10,752 nt of DNA from Synergistaceae bacterium (lineage in GTDB: Bacteria > Synergistota > Synergistia > Synergistales > Aminobacteriaceae). Shown here piece by piece: positions 1-6,312 of the stretch (its first letter is position 1; every line of letters starts with the position of its first letter). A program made the translations under genes and the position numbers. The notes beneath the pieces were generated by a model, which was not told the origin of the DNA, did no database searches, and worked only from the letters and a program-made list of their open reading frames with translations. Location: the NCBI GenBank assembly GCA_009776565.1, contig WRNQ01000039.1, positions 833 through 11,584 of the forward strand, read 5' to 3'.

Positions 1-163
1 CGGCGCGCTTATCGGAGGACTGATACTGGGAGTGCTTGAAACATTTGTTTCCGTATACATATCAAGCGTAATGCGGGACGTATTCAGCTTTGCCCTTCTG
101 ATAACCCTGCTTATCTGGCTTCCAAACGGATTGCTGGGAATAGAGACGGAGGAAAAGGTATGA
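1..163 (+). CDS. livH: Branched-chain amino acid ABC transporter permease LivH, C-terminal end (5' truncated)
   Basis: Reading from base 2 gives 53 codons before a TGA at 161-163; the rest of the gene lies left of the window. The peptide starts GALIGGLILGVLE, has a hydrophobic segment (FALLITLLIWLPNG) and ends LLGIETEEKV. The pattern 'G(A)xIGGLxLGxxE ... LxxxLxxRPxGLLG' is typical of the last two membrane helices of LivH-type permeases. In this family LivH pairs with LivM to form the inner-membrane channel for leucine, isoleucine, valine or related amino acids. The TGA overlaps the livM ATG (ATGA), so the two genes are translationally coupled. The GGAGG at 148-152 inside this gene serves livM. 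The family call rests on this short tail plus the livM and livG neighbours; the exact substrate cannot be read. Confidence 0.85.
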   Translation, partial: GALIGGLILGVLETFVSVYISSVMRDVFSFALLITLLIWLPNGLLGIETEEKV

Positions 164-1056
164 GCGTCAACATGGCATACATGATTTTACAAGATATTTC
201 CAACTACATGCCCTACATGATTTCAATATGTATGCTCGTTGGGATAAATATGATAGCTGTAATAGGTCTTTCAATTTTTACAGGTTTTACGGGACTTTTT
301 TCGCTTGGTCACGCTGCGTTTGTAGGAATTGGGGCATACATATCAGGTGTGCTTACTTATTATGAGTACACCAATTTTTATTTCGCGTTAATTGCCGGAA
401 TGGCAGGCGCGTCTGCCGCAAGCCTTATTATAGGGATTCCCACGCTACGCGCGCGTCTTCGCAGCGATTATTTTGCAATAGCAATTTTAGGATTTGGAGA
501 AGCTTCACGGGTAATACTGGAAAATCTCCAAATTACAAACGGCGCAAGAGGACTGCCGGGAATTGAGGAGTATACAACGCCGGAAGTACTATTATTTGCC
601 ATTGCGGGGACGCTGTTTTTCGCCAGAAACTTTCTTAAATCAAGATACGGTTCCGCTTGTATAGCAATAAGAGAGGACAGTATAGCTGCTGAGATGAGCG
701 GAGTAAACCTTTTCCGGACGCGGCTACTGTCATTGGCAATCAGCGCGGCTTTTTGCGGATTGTCCGGCGGGCTGATGGCTCATTACCTTACTTTCATTCA
801 ACCCGTGATGTTTACGCTCGTTCAGTCAACTCAACTTCTCGCTGCGGTCATAGCAGGAGGAATGGGCAGCCTGAGCGGACCTATGATAGCTTCATTTCTA
901 TTCATTGCATTGCCGGAAGCTTTGCGCGTCGCTCAAATTTGGAGGCTTGCCGCTTACGGTCTTTTGCTTGTGCTCATAATGGTATATCGTCCGCAAGGGC
1001 TTATGGGATACAGGGAATTGACCGATTTTTTCAAAAACAAAAGGGGAAAGAAGTAA
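160..1056 (+). CDS. livM: Branched-chain amino acid ABC transporter permease LivM
   Basis: This 298-residue membrane protein is the second permease of a HAAT-type (Liv) transporter. It is strongly hydrophobic, with several membrane segments, for example around residues 17-40, 73-95, 143-157, 187-210, 223-256 and 262-277. LivM hallmarks are visible: LFSLGHAAFVGIGAY at 46-60, RSDYFAIAILGFGE at 101-114, GLPGI at 131-135, a cytoplasmic EAA-type coupling loop (AIREDSIAAEMSGVN, 169-183) that contacts the ATPase, and the terminal YRPQGLMG at 276-283. Length is normal for the shorter LivM forms. The start ATG overlaps the livH stop and has GGAGG at 148-152 with a 7-nt spacer. livG follows after 2 nt, so livH-livM-livG form one operon. 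Substrate is inferred from family only; Liv homologues also carry urea, amides or other amino acids. Confidence 0.94.
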   Translation: MSVNMAYMILQDISNYMPYMISICMLVGINMIAVIGLSIFTGFTGLFSLGHAAFVGIGAYISGVLTYYEYTNFYFALIAGMAGASAASLIIGIPTLRARLRSDYFAIAILGFGEASRVILENLQITNGARGLPGIEEYTTPEVLLFAIAGTLFFARNFLKSRYGSACIAIREDSIAAEMSGVNLFRTRLLSLAISAAFCGLSGGLMAHYLTFIQPVMFTLVQSTQLLAAVIAGGMGSLSGPMIASFLFIALPEALRVAQIWRLAAYGLLLVLIMVYRPQGLMGYRELTDFFKNKRGKK

Positions 1057-1058
1057 AC

Positions 1059-1895
1059 ATGGAGCTGCTTGAAGTAAAGGAACTCTCCCGGAATTTTGGC
1101 GGCATAAATGCTGTTAACTCCCTGTCTTTTGAAGCGAAAAGCGGAATCGTAACAGGAATAATAGGCCCTAACGGCGCTGGAAAAACCACTGTTTTTAACC
1201 TTATATCGGGAATATATAAACCAACCAGCGGGGTAATACTTTTTGACGCGCGAAATAACGAGGGTCTGCACCCTGACGAAACAGTAAAAACAGGAATAGT
1301 AACAGGCGGAGTATTATGTAACGGCAAGCTGGTTGGGCTGCGTCCCGATGAAATAGTGAAAACGGGAATATCCCGGACTTTTCAAAATATACGCCTCTTC
1401 AAACGCTGTACTTGCCTTGAAAATGTACTTATTCCCATATTACAGCGCAAAAAATGCAATATTTTTTCAGCGCTTATGAGGTTTGGGAAAGCGTACAGGA
1501 TTGAACGGGAAGCAACTGAAGAAGCAATGTCGTTCCTTTCGGTCATGGGGCTTGCAAACGAAGCAAAACGGAAAGCAGGAACGCTGCCTTATGGTTTGCA
1601 GCGAAAACTGGAGATAGCAAGAGCAATTGCAGCCAGGCCAAAACTATTGCTGCTCGACGAACCTGCTGCCGGAATGAACCCTGACGAAACCCTAACGCTA
1701 GTCGATCTTATTTCAGAAGTACGTCATAAGTTTTCACTGACTATTTTATTGATAGAACATCACATGGACGTTGTAATGAACACATGCGCCCATATAGTGG
1801 TAATGGAAAGCGGACGGCTTCTTTTCAGAGGGACTCCCGATGAAGTTCGCCGCAACGAAAAAGTTATTGAAGCTTATCTTGGAAAAAGCAAATGA
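1059..1895 (+). CDS. livG: Branched-chain amino acid ABC transporter ATP-binding protein LivG, with an internal duplication
   Basis: The start is the ATG at 1059, two bases after the livM stop, with an AAGGGGA-type ribosome binding site at 1041-1047. A longer open frame runs upstream through livM, but its translation there is not ABC-like. The protein has 278 residues: Walker A GPNGAGKT at 36-43, Q-loop Q109 (RTFQNIRLF), the LivG/LivF-type signature YGLQR at 178-182, Walker B LLLLDEP at 196-202, and H-loop histidine at 234/235 (IEHHMDVV). It should power the LivHM channel from the cytoplasmic face. LivG is usually about 255 residues. The surplus is an extra block at about 56-80 that repeats the segment at about 82-104 (GLHPDETVKTGI versus GLRPDEIVKTGI). 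All catalytic motifs are intact, so the protein may still work. No livF, the usual partner ATPase, follows in this window. The 3' end overlaps the convergent racemase gene by 22 bp. Confidence 0.94.
   Translation: MELLEVKELSRNFGGINAVNSLSFEAKSGIVTGIIGPNGAGKTTVFNLISGIYKPTSGVILFDARNNEGLHPDETVKTGIVTGGVLCNGKLVGLRPDEIVKTGISRTFQNIRLFKRCTCLENVLIPILQRKKCNIFSALMRFGKAYRIEREATEEAMSFLSVMGLANEAKRKAGTLPYGLQRKLEIARAIAARPKLLLLDEPAAGMNPDETLTLVDLISEVRHKFSLTILLIEHHMDVVMNTCAHIVVMESGRLLFRGTPDEVRRNEKVIEAYLGKSK
1224..1370 (+). repeat. Imperfect in-frame tandem duplication within livG
   Basis: Segment 1224-1298 (about 75 bp) and segment 1302-1370 (about 69 bp) code for similar peptides. The best-conserved parts are 1263-1298 (GLHPDETVKTGI) and 1335-1370 (GLRPDEIVKTGI), 72 bp apart: 10 of 12 residues match, while the bases differ at about a dozen positions, mostly synonymous or conservative. 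The second copy runs directly into the normal Q-loop (SRTFQNIRLF) and is the likely native one; the first copy is the extra one. The reading frame is kept across the duplication. The silent divergence suggests it is old and tolerated, not a sequencing artefact. Confidence 0.75.
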
Positions 1896-3163
1896 TCAAT
1901 TATCACGGACACTCCATCCGGAATTACAGTCACTGAAGCGTCCTTTTTGCCCAACAGCTCTTCCGCTTTTACGAGAGCGGCATCAAGCGACGGCGCCGGA
2001 ATCATTCTGAAATGTCCGATAATTTCAGGCGCAACCGATGCAACCATAATAACCTTATGTTTAAGCAATATACGCAATAATACCTGTGTCTCCCATTGAT
2101 CAGGCTGGGTCTCGTTATACTTCCGTGATTCTATCTCGTTCATCGCTTCTTCAGCGGAACGCATGTTCGTAAAATCGTTGTAGAACGAATCCGCTCCGTG
2201 CCCATCGCGGCACTCAGCGGCAATGATTATCACGCCGCCGGGGAGGATGCTTGCCTCTGCGCCCGTCATCCCCTTGACAGACTGATAAATGTTCTGGTCG
2301 AGCGGGTATCCCCCGTTTCCCGTGATCACTATATCAGCCGGAACAGGGCTAATTGTAGCTAATTTTCGCGTAAAACCGCAACCGTCCCGATGCGCGATTT
2401 CCGCATCGCCGGCAAAAGCCGCGATGATTTCTTTATCCGCACCTAGGACTACGTTCAGGATAAAGCCCAATTTTGCAGCCTCAGCAGCATAAACCATGTC
2501 CCGCTGGATGAGGTTCCCCTTTAGTATACCTGTCCGCGATAAGTTATGTCCGATGAATTCCGCGCAATGGTTAGCCAATACGGACTTATATCCGGCTATT
2601 CCCGGCAGGATTGCCTTGCCCCCGCCGCTGAAGCCCGCAAAAAGATGCGGTTCGATGAACCCTTCCGCCACCAGGAGATCGCACTCCACGGCCAGGCGGT
2701 TGATTACCAATTCCGCGCCTGATGGCAGGGTACCAAGCGAGACCGTGTTTGCGTCGTCATGACAGTCGTGCACAACGATGTTCTCGTTAGATGATATCTC
2801 CTGCCCGAAACGGGCGGTGATTTCGTCTTGCGTCATAGCGCGGTGCATACCTGTGGCTATGAGTATTGTTATGTCCGCGCTCTTATTGCCCGCGCGGATT
2901 TCTTCCAATAAAAGAGGCATTGTCACATGGCTGGGGATAGGGCGCGTATGGTCGCTCGTAATGACGACGACACGATTACTGCCGCTTGCAAGTTCCCGAA
3001 GTGGTTTTGAACCAACTGGCGCTCTCAGGGCTTCGCGAACCAGAAGAGCCTCCGGCGCGGAGGCTTTGTAGCCGTGTGCGTTGGAATAAAGCACTCCTTT
3101 TAAACGATAATCCGGAATTTCGCAGGAAATGGCGGAATTACCATACGGAATACTGACTTTCAT
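1874..3163 (-). CDS. larA: Nickel-dependent lactate racemase family protein (LarA-like 2-hydroxyacid racemase)
   Basis: This 429-residue protein belongs to the LarA family, which interconverts D- and L-2-hydroxyacids (lactate in the founder, malate or other acids in relatives) by hydride transfer through a nickel-pincer nucleotide (NPN) cofactor. The residues known from Lactobacillus plantarum LarA are all present, shifted by one: D71 and R74 in SDHTRP; H107 in ATGMHR; H173 in EPHLFAGFSGG; K183, the pincer-bound lysine, in SGGGKAILPG; H199, the nickel ligand, in NHC; Q294 and K297 in YQSVKG; W357 in DQW. Length matches the family (about 425). The ATG at 3161-3163 is preceded on the minus strand by AGGGGAGA at a good distance. 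NPN synthesis genes larB, larC and larE are not in the window. The gene is alone on its strand, and its last codons overlap the livG end. Active-site chemistry is well supported; the substrate is not, because the family is functionally diverse. Confidence 0.93.
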   Translation of the reverse strand: MKVSIPYGNSAISCEIPDYRLKGVLYSNAHGYKASAPEALLVREALRAPVGSKPLRELASGSNRVVVITSDHTRPIPSHVTMPLLLEEIRAGNKSADITILIATGMHRAMTQDEITARFGQEISSNENIVVHDCHDDANTVSLGTLPSGAELVINRLAVECDLLVAEGFIEPHLFAGFSGGGKAILPGIAGYKSVLANHCAEFIGHNLSRTGILKGNLIQRDMVYAAEAAKLGFILNVVLGADKEIIAAFAGDAEIAHRDGCGFTRKLATISPVPADIVITGNGGYPLDQNIYQSVKGMTGAEASILPGGVIIIAAECRDGHGADSFYNDFTNMRSAEEAMNEIESRKYNETQPDQWETQVLLRILLKHKVIMVASVAPEIIGHFRMIPAPSLDAALVKAEELLGKKDASVTVIPDGVSVIIDHLLFPR

Positions 3164-3201
3164 TTAAATCTCCCCTGTCTTTTAATGTTAATTATTTCAA
3201 G

Positions 3202-3317
3202 ATTATGTGGTTTCCCGGTATCGTAATCAATTATATCCGACTCACATAATTATGCCAGAATATCGTTTTTTCAACATGCGAAAAAGTACGCACAAATAAA
3301 GTGAGATTTATTATGTG
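3202..3317. promoter_or_regulatory. Three copies of octamer ATTATGTG around the larA promoter
   Basis: ATTATGTG occurs at 3202-3209 and 3310-3317, and as its complement CACATAAT at 3243-3250. The three copies lie downstream of, within and upstream of the predicted minus-strand promoter. Repeated short sites of mixed orientation around a promoter are typical of regulator binding. The region is AT-rich, so chance is not excluded. Confidence 0.25.
3230..3258 (-). promoter_or_regulatory. Probable sigma70-type promoter of the larA-like gene
   Basis: On the minus strand a perfect TATAAT (bases 3235 down to 3230) is preceded by CTGGCA (3258 down to 3253), which matches TTGACA at 4 of 6 positions, with a 17-nt spacer. 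Transcription would start near 3222 and give a leader of about 60 nt before the ATG at 3163. A 10-bp perfect palindrome, CATAATTATG (3245-3254), lies in the spacer and touches the -35 box, so it could be an operator. This is inferred from sequence only. Confidence 0.5.
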
Positions 3318-3334
3318 CAGGACACTGAAAAACT

Positions 3335-3367
3335 CCGGGAGTGCTGGCATCTTGCCCGCATTCCTGG
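3335..3367. repeat. REP-like GC-rich hairpin
   Basis: CCGGGAG-TGCTGGCA (3335-3349) pairs with TGCCCGCA-TTCCTGG (3353-3367) around a three-base TCT loop. The 15-bp stem has one mismatch and two G-T pairs. It is a GC-rich island in an AT-rich intergenic region. The core GGCATCTTGCCC resembles REP-type palindromes whose chance translation yields peptides like GSAGILPA, as frame 1 does here. No T-tract follows on the + strand. On the minus strand it is followed by AGTTTTTC, so it could also act as a weak terminator for minus-strand (antisense) transcripts. Only one copy is in this window; the repeat identity is from resemblance. Confidence 0.5.
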
Positions 3368-3435
3368 GGTTATTAAAATAAAAAGTTGTTTAAATATCCA
3401 CTATTATGTTTATAATGTAATTTAAGTATTTAAAA

Positions 3436-3574
3436 AAACTTGACAAAACTTGCGTTAGTTAATATCATATTAATCATAATGAACATCGCTTAATTCCAGA
3501 ACGTCTGTCAGAAACGGTTTTTTGTTTATGACTATTTTATGAATTTAGAAACTTGACAAAACTTGCGTTAGTTA
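3436..3574 (+). repeat. Direct repeat of a promoter segment (26 bp perfect, 113 bp apart)
   Basis: Bases 3436-3461 and 3549-3574 are identical over 26 bp, starting AAACTTGACA and ending GCGTTAGTTA. Weaker similarity extends on both sides: TGTTTAT at 3407-3413 and 3523-3529 on the left, and TATCATA-TAAT plus AACAT/TTAA on the right, to about 3500 and 3613. This looks like an old tandem duplication of about 113 bp in which only the core stayed identical. Each core also holds AAACTTG twice with a 10-bp period (3436-3442 and 3446-3452), one helical turn. Confidence 0.85.
3440..3468 (+). promoter_or_regulatory. Upstream promoter P1 of the regulator array
   Basis: A perfect -35 box TTGACA (3440-3445), a 17-nt spacer and TATCAT (3463-3468, 5 of 6 to TATAAT) form a strong sigma70-type promoter. 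The -10 lies inside a palindrome, TTAATAT-C-ATATTAA (3459-3473), that is not kept in the second copy. The transcript would carry a leader of more than 200 nt before the first regulator gene and would read through P2. Confidence 0.6.
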
Positions 3575-3582
3575 GCTATCAT
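3553..3582 (+). promoter_or_regulatory. Downstream promoter P2 of the regulator array
   Basis: This is the second copy of the repeated promoter: TTGACA (3553-3558), an 18-nt spacer whose first 16 bases match P1 exactly, and TATCAT (3577-3582). Start would fall near 3589, giving about 54 nt to the minigene ATG and about 100 nt to the regulator ATG. An unchanged spacer next to changed flanks suggests a protein binding site between the -35 and -10 boxes. Confidence 0.6.
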
Positions 3583-3642
3583 AATAATTATACAAACATA
3601 CGTTTAACATGAAAACTCAGAAAAGTTAAAAAGGGGTTCAAC

Positions 3643-3678
3643 ATGATTCTTACGCTGCCGGAACCAAGTTCTCCGTGA
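3643..3678 (+). CDS. Possible 11-codon leader peptide (MILTLPEPSSP) upstream of the first regulator gene
   Basis: ATG at 3643 has a clear ribosome binding site, AAGGGG at 3631-3636, with a 6-nt spacer. The frame ends after 11 codons at TGA 3676-3678. The TGA overlaps the next ribosome binding site (GAGAGGAG, 3677-3684), and the frame is the same as that of the regulator starting at 3691. This arrangement could couple translation or act as a sensing leader. It could also be a former N-terminal extension cut off by a nonsense change. No run of one regulatory amino acid is seen. The start signal is good; the function is a guess. Confidence 0.4.
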   Translation: MILTLPEPSSP

Positions 3679-3690
3679 GAGGAGATGCAA

Positions 3691-6240
3691 ATGGTTGTAG
3701 ATGGATCACGAGAAGCACGACATCATGTGAGTGCTATTTCCCATTTCAAACGATCGCGGCTTAATCGTCTTCTTGATAATGCTATTGAATGTCCTTTGGT
3801 GGTAGTATGCGCGGGGGCAGGATACGGTAAGACATGCGCTGTGTCTGATTTTGTGTCGGAGCATAGATATCCTGTTGTTTGGATGCAGTTTTCTGACCGT
3901 GACAATTTAAGCTCGCGCTTCTGGGAAAACTTTGTCCAGGCTTTCGAGCAGGTTGACGAGCAATTGGCCCAGGATTTTAAAGAATTCGGGTTTCCCGATA
4001 CGGAAGACAAACTTAAACAATTTTTTCGCATGTATGAACGCGGTTTAATACAGAAGCAGTTTATTGTCGTGTATGATGACGCTCACCTTATAAAAAACCA
4101 AGCCGTAATCAACTATTTAGAGAGAATCATACTCTATATGCCGTCGATCAGGAAGACGGTAATATATATCAGCCGCGAGCCGCCGCAAATAAATTTAGCG
4201 AGCCTGCAGGTCAGAAATCTTATCGCTTACATTCTCGAGGAGGAGCTGAGCTTCACAGAGACCGAGCTGGCCAAATATATGGTCCAGGAGGGATTATCTG
4301 TGGATGATCAAACTCTGCGCGATATTTTTCAGGATACAAAGGGCTGGGCTTTTGCAGTGAACTTCGTAGCGCAGTCACTGAAGAGAATGCCAAACTATGC
4401 GGGCTACGTCCGTAACGCATTGAGGAAGAACTTATTCCAATTGATGGAGACCGAAGTATTCAATAATATTTCACAGCAGCTTCAACGCTTCTTGTTGTGT
4501 CTTTCCCTGGTGGATCACCTTTCGGCAGAATTGGTCGCCAAACTCGCCGGAGAAGACAAAAGCCTGTTGACCGAGCTGGATAAGCAAAGCTCCTTTGTTC
4601 GCTTCGACAGTTATACCAACGCTTATATGATTCACCACCTGTTCCTTGATTTCCTGCGCACGAAGCAAAGTATACTTACCGAAGAAGAGGTGCAAAGAAC
4701 TTATAGAATTGCAGCGGATTGGTGCAGCAAGCACGGCTTTAATATAGACGCGCTGGGCTACAGTGAAAAAATTGGGGACTACAAATTCATCGTTACTATT
4801 CTATCCAGTCTCCACATGCAGGTACCGCGTGATATAGCTATTTACGCCGCCACTATCCTGAACAATGCGCCGCCCGACACGTATAGCAAGGTGCTTTCTT
4901 TCGCGAGTACGCATATGCGTGTCGTCATGAGCATTGGAAAGTGGAAGGAAGCGTTGGAATTGATGGATTATTACGAGACAAATCTATTGAGTATGCCCGA
5001 TTGTTTGTTGCGAAACCGTACTTTGGGCGGCCTATACTATGCCCGGGGACACCTGCAGCAGTTTATGAGCACTACAAACGATTGTTATGATTTTCATATT
5101 TACTATGCCAAGATGGAAGAATATCTGGCCAAATCACCTCCTGAATATAACACACAAATGACCAGCCACCCGGCGGGCTCATGGTTCAACATAGCAGGTT
5201 CCGCGAGAAAAGGCTCGCTCGAGGAATACATCGAAGCAGTGGAACTTGCTGCAGAACACTCGTCCCGTTATTTTAACGGATGTATGGGCGGCATAGGCGA
5301 CTTAGCCCGGGGCGAACTCAAGTTTTACCAGGGAGACGTTCAAGCGGCGGAATCTTTTTTCGTTAAGGGGATAGCGCGCGCTCGCTCGTTCGGGCAGTTT
5401 GAACTGGTGCACAGAGCGCTTCTCTACATTATCAGGATAGCTGTTTCGCAGGGGAATTTCGCAAAAGCCGAACAAGCGTTTAAAGACACGGAAGCTTTAC
5501 TGGACGAAACTGATTTTCATTTTCGCTACTTCACGTATGACATCACCCTTGGGGCGTATTACATCTATCTTATGCAGCCAGAGAGGGTTCCGGACTGGCT
5601 GAAAGAAGAAGCGTTCGCTCCCTACGATCATCCGAAATTTAACGAAAATACCGCAAACCAAATAAAGGCGCATTATTGCTACATTACGAAGAATTACACT
5701 ACCCTGTTGGCTTATATGGAAGAACAGAGAAATTGGCTGAAAACATTGTACGGGCGGGTGGAGTTACAAGTGATGGAAGCTTGTGCGCTTTTCAAAACGA
5801 AGAAAAAAGACGACGCCTTCGCCATGTTGCTCGAAGCCTACAAATCAGCCTCGCCTAACGACATTCTGATGCCTTTTATATGCTTTGGCAAGGATATGCG
5901 TTCTCTTGCCAGCGCCGCGCGTCGCAAGCAGGTTGTTGGTATCCCAAGTCAATGGCTGGTGACGGTTGAGCACAAATCGGCTACCTACGACAAGTGCCAC
6001 TCGAGGTTTCTACTAGACTATAGATCGACTCACGGTTTAAATGATGAAGTGACCTTTAGTGAACGGGAAATTGAAGTTCTGCGATTGATAGTTTCTGGGC
6101 ATTCCCGCCCGGAAATTATGGCAAGTCTGAATTTGTCCGCTAGTACGGTGAAACTTATTGTCAACAACATTTACGATAAACTTGGAGCTCGCAGCATAGC
6201 CGATGTCATACGTATCGCTACCGAGCGGGGGTTAGTATAG
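3691..6240 (+). CDS. MalT-like STAND ATPase / LuxR-family transcriptional regulator, paralog 1
   Basis: From the ATG at 3691 the protein has 849 residues. An in-frame ATG at 3685 touches the ribosome binding site, whereas 3691 has AGGAG (3680-3684) with a 6-nt spacer and aligns better with the paralogs. Order: P-loop ATPase with Walker A AGAGYGKT at 41-48 (K47) and Walker B VVYDD ending at 129-130; an SREP motif at about 161-164; a MalT-type KGWAFAVNF segment near 217-225; a long helical region, probably TPR-like repeats; and a C-terminal LuxR/GerE helix-turn-helix at about 787-849 (SEREIEVLRL, TVKLIVNNIYDKLG). In this family ligand and ATP binding drive oligomerisation and promoter activation. 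The histidine common in the recognition helix (TVKxH) is isoleucine here. It is first of three tandem paralogs, preceded by two promoters and a minigene, and divergent from the racemase. Ligand and targets are unknown. Confidence 0.9.
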   Translation: MVVDGSREARHHVSAISHFKRSRLNRLLDNAIECPLVVVCAGAGYGKTCAVSDFVSEHRYPVVWMQFSDRDNLSSRFWENFVQAFEQVDEQLAQDFKEFGFPDTEDKLKQFFRMYERGLIQKQFIVVYDDAHLIKNQAVINYLERIILYMPSIRKTVIYISREPPQINLASLQVRNLIAYILEEELSFTETELAKYMVQEGLSVDDQTLRDIFQDTKGWAFAVNFVAQSLKRMPNYAGYVRNALRKNLFQLMETEVFNNISQQLQRFLLCLSLVDHLSAELVAKLAGEDKSLLTELDKQSSFVRFDSYTNAYMIHHLFLDFLRTKQSILTEEEVQRTYRIAADWCSKHGFNIDALGYSEKIGDYKFIVTILSSLHMQVPRDIAIYAATILNNAPPDTYSKVLSFASTHMRVVMSIGKWKEALELMDYYETNLLSMPDCLLRNRTLGGLYYARGHLQQFMSTTNDCYDFHIYYAKMEEYLAKSPPEYNTQMTSHPAGSWFNIAGSARKGSLEEYIEAVELAAEHSSRYFNGCMGGIGDLARGELKFYQGDVQAAESFFVKGIARARSFGQFELVHRALLYIIRIAVSQGNFAKAEQAFKDTEALLDETDFHFRYFTYDITLGAYYIYLMQPERVPDWLKEEAFAPYDHPKFNENTANQIKAHYCYITKNYTTLLAYMEEQRNWLKTLYGRVELQVMEACALFKTKKKDDAFAMLLEAYKSASPNDILMPFICFGKDMRSLASAARRKQVVGIPSQWLVTVEHKSATYDKCHSRFLLDYRSTHGLNDEVTFSEREIEVLRLIVSGHSRPEIMASLNLSASTVKLIVNNIYDKLGARSIADVIRIATERGLV

Positions 6241-6312
6241 TGTAAACGGTTTTCACTGCGGAATTATTTACCGCAACAGACTTAGTAAATGAGTATAATT
6301 CATTGAAAAAGC

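Noticed and set aside
753..1058. Upstream extension of the livG frame into livM
   Set aside because: The translation there is not ABC-like, and the ATG at 1059 has the ribosome binding site and the family's normal N-terminus.
954..1327. Minus-strand open frames of about 100 codons across the livM/livG junction
   Set aside because: They lie antisense to well-supported genes, resemble no known family and have no convincing start signals.
2289..3071. Plus-strand open frames (67-97 codons) opposite the larA-like gene
   Set aside because: Shadows of the strongly supported minus-strand racemase frame.
3313..3381. 22-codon frame containing GSAGILPA
   Set aside because: It runs through the REP-like hairpin and lacks a good ribosome binding site; the peptide is a by-product of the repeat.
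3386..3416. Possible third promoter: TTGTTT and TATAAT
   Set aside because: The spacer is 19 nt and the -35 box is weak; the two TTGACA promoters downstream are far better.
3501..3527. Possible attenuator or terminator before GTTTTTTG between P1 and P2
   Set aside because: The best stem (CGTC...G..ACG) is short and bulged, too weak to call.
3676..3678. TGA as a recoded sense codon joining the minigene to paralog 1
   Set aside because: TGA ends livH and livG normally here and tryptophan is coded by TGG; no SECIS-like structure was recognised.
6257..6275. Hairpin TGCGG/CCGCA after paralog 1
   Set aside because: Only five base pairs, a nine-base loop and no T-tract, so not a credible terminator.
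6294..6299. TATAAT before paralog 2 as a separate promoter
   Set aside because: No recognisable -35 box at 16-18 nt upstream; cotranscription with paralog 1 is simpler.
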